64,000 nt of DNA from Citrobacter sp. R56 (GTDB taxonomy: Bacteria > Pseudomonadota > Gammaproteobacteria > Enterobacterales > Enterobacteriaceae). The notes beneath the pieces are model-generated. The model did no database searches, was not told the origin of the DNA, and saw only the letters and a program-made list of their open reading frames with translations. The stretch covers positions 1,550,001 to 1,614,000 of the forward strand of contig NZ_CP069159.1 in NCBI RefSeq assembly GCF_016811995.1, read 5' to 3'. This document shows, in pieces, positions 58,980 through 64,000 of this stretch; the first letter of the stretch is position 1; each line of letters opens with the position of its first letter. The position numbers and the translations under genes were made by a program.

Positions 58980-60110
58980 ATGTTCCAGTTATCTGTTCAG
59001 GATATTCACCCGGGCAAGCAGGCCGGAAACAAAGAAGAGGCCATTCGCCAGGTTGCCGCCGCATTAGTGCAGGCGGGCAATGTGGCGGAGGGTTACGTTG
59101 CTGGCATGCTGGCGCGTGAGCAACAGACATCCACCTTCCTCGGTAATGGGATCGCCATTCCACATGGCACCACGGACACACGCGATCAGGTGTTGAAAAC
59201 CGGCGTTCAGGTGTTTCAGTTTCCGCAGGGCGTGACCTGGGGAGAAGGGCAGGTCGCTTATGTGGCGATTGGTATTGCCGCCAGCTCCGATGAACATCTC
59301 GGGCTGCTGCGTCAACTGACGCACGTGCTGAGTGATGATTCGGTGGCTGAACAGCTGAAATCAGTCACGACGGCTGACGAGCTGCGCGCATTGCTGATGG
59401 GAGAAAAGCAGAGTGAACAGCTGAAGCTTGATAACGAAACCCTGATGCTGGACGTCGAGGCCCGCGATCTGCTGACGCTGCAGGCGCTCAATGCGGCGCG
59501 TCTGAAAGAAGCAGGGGCAGTGGACGCGGCATTTGTCGCGAACACGATCAACGAGCACCCCATGAACCTGGGGCAGGGTATCTGGCTGAATGACAGCGCG
59601 ACAGGCAATGTGCGTAGCGCTATCGCCGTCAGCCGTGCAACCCGTGAATTTGACGTGCAGGGCGAGTCGGCGGCCATGCTGGTGACTGTCGCGATGAACG
59701 ACGATCAGCCTGTCGCGGTCCTTAAGCGTCTTGGCGATCTGCTGTTGGACAATAAAGCTGACCGATTGCTGAAAGCGGACGCCGCAACAATGCTGGCGCT
59801 GCTGACCAGCGATGAAGCATTGACTGATGATGTGCTGAACGCGGAGTTTGTCGTGCGCAATGAGCACGGCTTACATGCCCGTCCTGGCACCCTGTTAGTC
59901 AATACCATTAAACAATTTAATAGTGAAATTACCGTGACAAATCTTGATGGAACCGGAAAACCGGCGAATGGACGCAGTTTGATGAAAGTGGTTGCGTTAG
60001 GTGTGAAAAAAGGCCACCGCCTGCGTTTTACCGCCCAGGGGGCAGATGCTGAACAGGCGCTGAAAGCGATTGGCGATGCCATCGCGGCAGGTCTTGGGGA
60101 GGGCGCATAA
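58980..60110 (+). CDS. fruB: FruB fructose PTS diphosphoryl transfer protein
   Basis: 376 aa. EIIA-Fru domain with phospho-His62 (IPHGT), a central M domain, and a C-terminal HPr-like domain with His299 (HGLHARPGT). Passes phosphate from enzyme I to FruA. AGGAG ribosome site. TAATG overlap with fruK. Confidence 0.97.
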   Translation: MFQLSVQDIHPGKQAGNKEEAIRQVAAALVQAGNVAEGYVAGMLAREQQTSTFLGNGIAIPHGTTDTRDQVLKTGVQVFQFPQGVTWGEGQVAYVAIGIAASSDEHLGLLRQLTHVLSDDSVAEQLKSVTTADELRALLMGEKQSEQLKLDNETLMLDVEARDLLTLQALNAARLKEAGAVDAAFVANTINEHPMNLGQGIWLNDSATGNVRSAIAVSRATREFDVQGESAAMLVTVAMNDDQPVAVLKRLGDLLLDNKADRLLKADAATMLALLTSDEALTDDVLNAEFVVRNEHGLHARPGTLLVNTIKQFNSEITVTNLDGTGKPANGRSLMKVVALGVKKGHRLRFTAQGADAEQALKAIGDAIAAGLGEGA

Positions 60111-61048
60111 TGAGCAGACGTGTTGCTACCATCACCCTGAATCCGGCGTATGACCTGGTGGGTTTTTGCCCGGAAATTGAACGAGGCGAAGTGAACCTTG
60201 TCAAGACCACGGGCCTGCATGCGGCGGGTAAAGGCATCAATGTCGCCAAGGTATTGAAGGATTTAGGTATCGATGTCACGGTCGGCGGTTTCCTGGGCAA
60301 AGATAACCAGGACGGCTTTCAGCAATTGTTCAGCGAACTGGGCATTGCTAACCGATTCCAGGTGGTGCAGGGCCGTACCCGCATTAACGTCAAATTGACC
60401 GAGAAAGACGGTGAAGTGACCGATTTCAACTTCTCCGGTTTTGAAGTGACGCCAACCGACTGGGAACGTTTCGTTAATGATTCGCTAAGCTGGTTGGGTC
60501 AGTTTGACATGGTTTGCGTTAGCGGCAGCTTGCCATCCGGCGTCAGCCCAGAGGCGTTCACTGACTGGATGACTCGCCTGCGCAGTCAGTGTCCATGCAT
60601 TATCTTTGATAGTAGTCGTGAAGCATTAGTCGCCGGGCTGAAAGCGGCACCCTGGTTGGTAAAACCTAACCGCCGTGAGCTGGAGATTTGGGCTGGCCGT
60701 AAGCTGCCAGAAATGAAAGATGTCATCGACGCCGCACATGCCCTGCGCGAACAAGGGATCGCTCACGTGGTGATTTCGCTGGGGGCAGAAGGCGCGTTGT
60801 GGGTAAATGCGTCAGGTGAGTGGATCGCTAAACCACCGTCTGTCGAAGTGGTGAGTACCGTTGGCGCGGGGGATTCGATGGTTGGCGGTCTGATTTATGG
60901 CCTGCTGATGCGCGAGTCCAGTGAACATACGTTACGTCTGGCGACAGCGGTTGCTGCCCTGGCCGTAAGCCAAAGCAATGTGGGCATCACCGATCGTCCT
61001 CAGTTGGCCGCAATGATGGCGAGGGTCGACTTACAACCGTTTAATTGA
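60110..61048 (+). CDS. fruK: 1-phosphofructokinase
   Basis: 312 aa PfkB-family kinase that converts fructose 1-phosphate to fructose 1,6-bisphosphate. ATLNPAYDL-type start (ITLNPAYDLVG), GKGINVAKVL, and the catalytic STVGAGDSMVGG. Second gene of fruBKA. Confidence 0.97.
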   Translation: MSRRVATITLNPAYDLVGFCPEIERGEVNLVKTTGLHAAGKGINVAKVLKDLGIDVTVGGFLGKDNQDGFQQLFSELGIANRFQVVQGRTRINVKLTEKDGEVTDFNFSGFEVTPTDWERFVNDSLSWLGQFDMVCVSGSLPSGVSPEAFTDWMTRLRSQCPCIIFDSSREALVAGLKAAPWLVKPNRRELEIWAGRKLPEMKDVIDAAHALREQGIAHVVISLGAEGALWVNASGEWIAKPPSVEVVSTVGAGDSMVGGLIYGLLMRESSEHTLRLATAVAALAVSQSNVGITDRPQLAAMMARVDLQPFN

Positions 61049-61064
61049 CAGCAGGAGAAGCAGA

Positions 61065-62756
61065 ATGAAAACGCTGCTGATTATTGACGCTAATCTTGGC
61101 CAGGCTCGCGCTTATATGGCGAAAACCCTGCTCGGAGCGGCGGCACGTAAAGCAAAACTGGAAATTATCGACAATCCGAATGATGCCGAACTGGCCATCG
61201 TCTTAGGCGAAACCGTGCCAAATGACAGTGCGCTGAACGGTAAAAAAGTCTGGCTGGGTGATATCGCACGCGCTGTCGCCCATCCGGAACTGTTTTTGAG
61301 CGAAGCGAAAGGCTATGCTAAACCGTACAGCGCGCCGGTAGCGGCGGCTCCTGCGGTTGCTGCCAGCGGTCCGAAACGGGTTGTGGCGGTGACCGCGTGT
61401 CCGACAGGCGTCGCCCATACGTTTATGGCGGCAGAAGCCATTGAAACCGAAGCGAAAAAACGTGGATGGTGGGTGAAAGTTGAAACCCGTGGTTCTGTTG
61501 GTGCGGGCAATGCTATCACCCCGGAAGAGGTGGCGCAGGCGGATCTGGTGATCGTGGCGGCGGATATTGAAGTTGACCTTGCCAAGTTTGCGGGAAAACC
61601 GATGTACCGTACGTCGACCGGTCTGGCGCTGAAAAAAACAGCGCAGGAACTGGATAAAGCGGTTGCTGAGGCCGTGCCGTATCAGCCCGCAGGCAATACT
61701 CAGGCGGCAGGAACGGAAGGTAAGAAAGAAGGGGCGGGGGCGTACCGTCACCTGCTGACCGGCGTGTCTTACATGTTGCCGATGGTTGTTGCGGGGGGAT
61801 TGTGTATTGCGTTGTCCTTCGCATTTGGTATCGAGGCATTTAAAGAACAAGGGACGCTGGCGGCGGCGCTGATGCAGATTGGCGGCGGTTCGGCTTTCGC
61901 ACTGATGGTGCCGGTTCTCGCCGGGTACATCGCCTTCTCAATTGCGGATCGCCCGGGTCTGACGCCAGGCCTTATCGGCGGTATGCTGGCTGTGAGCACC
62001 GGTTCCGGCTTTATTGGCGGGATCATTGCTGGCTTCCTGGCCGGTTACATTGCGAAGTTGATTAGCACCCGGCTGAAGCTTCCGCAGAGCATGGAAGCGT
62101 TGAAACCTATCCTGATCATTCCGTTAATTTCCAGTCTGGTGGTCGGTCTGGCGATGATCTACCTCATCGGTAAACCCGTTGCCGGTATTCTGGAAGGGTT
62201 GACCCACTGGTTGCAAACAATGGGGACGGCGAATGCGGTACTGCTGGGCGCTATCCTGGGTGGCATGATGTGTACCGATATGGGTGGGCCGGTCAACAAG
62301 GCGGCCTATGCGTTTGGCGTTGGCCTGCTCAGTACGCAAACCTATGCGCCGATGGCGGCGATTATGGCGGCAGGGATGGTTCCACCGCTGGCGCTGGGAC
62401 TGGCGACGCTGGTTGCGCGGAGTAAGTTCGATATGGCGCAGCGTGAAGGGGGAAAAGCCGCGTTAGTGCTGGGGCTGTGCTTCATCACTGAAGGTGCGAT
62501 TCCTTTCGCCGCGCGCGACCCGATGCGTGTTCTGCCATGCTGTATCGTCGGTGGCGCATTGACTGGCGCTATCTCTATGGCGGTCGGCGCGAAACTGATG
62601 GCACCCCACGGCGGCCTGTTTGTTCTGCTGATTCCTGGGGCAATTACGCCGGTGCTGGGATATCTGATGGCTATCGTTGCCGGTACGCTGGTGGCGGGTC
62701 TGGGATATGCTTTCCTGAAGCGCCCGGAAACAGAGGCTGTCGCAAAAGCCGCCTGA
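61065..62756 (+). CDS. fruA: FruA fructose PTS permease EIIB'BC
   Basis: 563 aa. B' domain (1-100), linker rich in Ala and Pro, EIIB with phospho-Cys112 (TACPTGVAHTFMAAEA), and a membrane EIIC domain with about eight to nine helices (GGMMCTDMGGPVNKAAYAFG, EGAIPFAARDPMRVLP). Imports fructose as fructose 1-phosphate. Confidence 0.97.
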   Translation: MKTLLIIDANLGQARAYMAKTLLGAAARKAKLEIIDNPNDAELAIVLGETVPNDSALNGKKVWLGDIARAVAHPELFLSEAKGYAKPYSAPVAAAPAVAASGPKRVVAVTACPTGVAHTFMAAEAIETEAKKRGWWVKVETRGSVGAGNAITPEEVAQADLVIVAADIEVDLAKFAGKPMYRTSTGLALKKTAQELDKAVAEAVPYQPAGNTQAAGTEGKKEGAGAYRHLLTGVSYMLPMVVAGGLCIALSFAFGIEAFKEQGTLAAALMQIGGGSAFALMVPVLAGYIAFSIADRPGLTPGLIGGMLAVSTGSGFIGGIIAGFLAGYIAKLISTRLKLPQSMEALKPILIIPLISSLVVGLAMIYLIGKPVAGILEGLTHWLQTMGTANAVLLGAILGGMMCTDMGGPVNKAAYAFGVGLLSTQTYAPMAAIMAAGMVPPLALGLATLVARSKFDMAQREGGKAALVLGLCFITEGAIPFAARDPMRVLPCCIVGGALTGAISMAVGAKLMAPHGGLFVLLIPGAITPVLGYLMAIVAGTLVAGLGYAFLKRPETEAVAKAA

Positions 62757-62780
62757 TTTCCTTCGCATAACACTCGCATA

Positions 62781-62809
62781 AAAAGGGCAGAGATTTCTCT
62801 GCCCTTTTT
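62781..62809. terminator. Bidirectional terminator, fruA and nfo
   Basis: Arms GGGCAGAGA and CTCTGCCC with an AT-rich loop, A-run before and T-run after. Confidence 0.88.
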
Positions 62810-62831
62810 GTTATGTATTGCTTGATGGTGA

Positions 62832-63689
62832 CTAGGCTACCGCTTGTTCAGTCTGTTGTGCCTTCAGCCAGGCAATCTCTTGTGCCCAAATGTCGGGGTT
62901 GATGGTTTCGAGAACCAGTGGAATACCATCAAAACGGTTGTCCTGCATGATCCAACGGAACGCATCGTGACCAATGTTGCCTTCACCTAAACTGTGGTGG
63001 CGGTCGACGCGGCTACCGAAGGTGCTTTTGGCGTCATTCAGATGCATGCCGCGCAGGTATTTAAACCCGACAATGCGTTCAAACTCCGCAAAGGTCTTTT
63101 CGCACTCGGCGGCGCTGCGCAGATCGTAGCCTGCGGCGAAAGCGTGGCAGGTATCAATACAAACGCCAACGCGCGACTTGTCTTCCACGCCATCAATGAT
63201 GGCGGCCAGATGTTCAAACTTAAAGCCAAGATTGCTGCCCTGGCCAGCCGTATTCTCAATCACCGTGGTGACGCCCTCGGTTTGGGACAGGGCAATATTG
63301 ATGGATTCCGCAATGCGCGCCAGACACTCGTCTTCAGGGATCTGCATCAGGTGGCTGCCCGGGTGGAAGTTCAGGAGCGAGAGTCCGAGTAACTCGCAGC
63401 GTTGCAGTTCATCAAGAAACGCATCGCGTGATTTTTCCAGCGCTTCGCTGACCGGATGGCCGAGGTTGATCAGGTAACTGTCGTGCGGGAGGATTTGCGC
63501 AGAGGAAAAGTGGTATTTCTCGCAGGCGGCTTTAAAGTCATCAATGGTTTCAGTCGTGAGCGGTGCTGCGCGCCATTGACGCTGATTTTTTGTGAAAAGC
63601 GCAAATGCCGTCGCCTCGATTTCAGCGGCGCGAATCGCGGCATTTGCCAGACCGCCAGCAGCGCTGACGTGCGCTCCAATATATTTCAT
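62832..63689 (-). CDS. nfo: Endonuclease IV (AP endonuclease)
   Basis: 285 aa TIM-barrel zinc nuclease for abasic sites; SoxRS-induced in E. coli. Start [17 protein letters not shown]; metal-site motifs [58 protein letters not shown] split over the domain. Confidence 0.97.
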   Translation of the reverse strand: MKYIGAHVSAAGGLANAAIRAAEIEATAFALFTKNQRQWRAAPLTTETIDDFKAACEKYHFSSAQILPHDSYLINLGHPVSEALEKSRDAFLDELQRCELLGLSLLNFHPGSHLMQIPEDECLARIAESINIALSQTEGVTTVIENTAGQGSNLGFKFEHLAAIIDGVEDKSRVGVCIDTCHAFAAGYDLRSAAECEKTFAEFERIVGFKYLRGMHLNDAKSTFGSRVDRHHSLGEGNIGHDAFRWIMQDNRFDGIPLVLETINPDIWAQEIAWLKAQQTEQAVA

Positions 63690-63768
63690 GAAAGACTCCT
63701 GTTAACCCCACAGGGGAGAAAAAGCATTTCCCAATGATAGCGGGTTAACAGGAGGAGGATGTAGTGGT

Positions 63769-64000
63769 TTATGCCATCAGGCTATGGATCGCAACGTTAA
63801 TCATGCCACCGCCGACGATTAACCAGATGAAAAGCACCAGCGCCATCAGTAACGGTTTCGCACCTGCTTTCTTCAACGCGCTGACGTGGGTGGTCAGACC
63901 CAGTGCCGCCATCGCCATTGCCAGCAGAATGGTGTCCAGCGTCACCAGCATGCTCACGACCGCCTGCGGTAACAGGTGGAATGAGTTAAAGATGGCAACC
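63769..64000 (-). CDS. yeiH: YeiH, UPF0324 membrane protein (N-terminal part beyond window)
   Basis: Last 76 codons, open to the window edge. Two hydrophobic helices; segments [18 protein letters not shown] and [16 protein letters not shown] match the end of E. coli YeiH, a predicted transporter related to putative sulfate exporters. Upstream of nfo on the same strand, as in E. coli. Confidence 0.9.
   Translation of the reverse strand, partial: VAIFNSFHLLPQAVVSMLVTLDTILLAMAMAALGLTTHVSALKKAGAKPLLMALVLFIWLIVGGGMINVAIHSLMA

Overview
The window looks like chromosomal backbone of an enterobacterium close to Escherichia, Salmonella and Citrobacter. Gene content and order follow the E. coli K-12 map from atoS-rcsC to nfo-yeiH, read in the opposite direction, and most proteins match their remembered E. 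coli counterparts closely in length and motifs. Citrobacter is my best guess: mgtE lies between yojI and mqo, and a uxuA paralogue lies divergent to yeiQ, neither of which is at these places in K-12. No 16S gene or other species marker is present, so the genus is an inference.

Layout. 1-9.6 kb: the atoS fragment, the Rcs phosphorelay (rcsC, rcsB, rcsD), then micF and ompC. 9.7-18.2 kb: apbE, the adaptive-response genes ada-alkB, the ABC exporter yojI, mgtE, mqo and eco. 18.6-31.4 kb: the periplasmic nitrate reductase and cytochrome c maturation operon napFDAGHBC-ccmABCDEFGH, with narP convergent at its end. 31.6-35.0 kb: a decayed 3.3-kb integrative element in the tRNA-Pro(GGG) gene, bounded by 53-bp direct repeats. 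35.1-54 kb: yejM, yejL, yejK, rplY, radD, rsuA, bcr, yejG, the peptide/microcin C importer yejABEF, pdeN, mepS, lpxT and yeiR. 53.5-64 kb: the yeiQ/uxuA divergon, yeiP (EF-P-like), yeiW, setB, the fructose PTS operon fruBKA, nfo and the end of yeiH.

How genes work together. NapC, NapGH and NapB feed electrons to NapA; the Ccm proteins attach the haems that NapB and NapC need; NarP regulates the operon. RcsC, RcsD and RcsB form one phosphorelay. FruB, FruA and FruK import and phosphorylate fructose under two Cra sites. YeiQ and UxuA would carry out consecutive steps of D-fructuronate breakdown.

The accessory part is the tRNA-Pro island. It holds an integrase split by a frameshift in a 7-A tract, a short intact lipoprotein whose mature part resembles domain III of TolA, including two cysteines at the same spacing, and broken tail-fibre, tail-fibre-assembly and IS3-type transposase pieces. 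The TolA-like lipoprotein, the only intact reading frame with good translation signals in the island, is the most interesting object here. It could be a decoy that blocks TolA-dependent phages or colicins, but that function is inferred only. The rest of the window is ordinary core genome.
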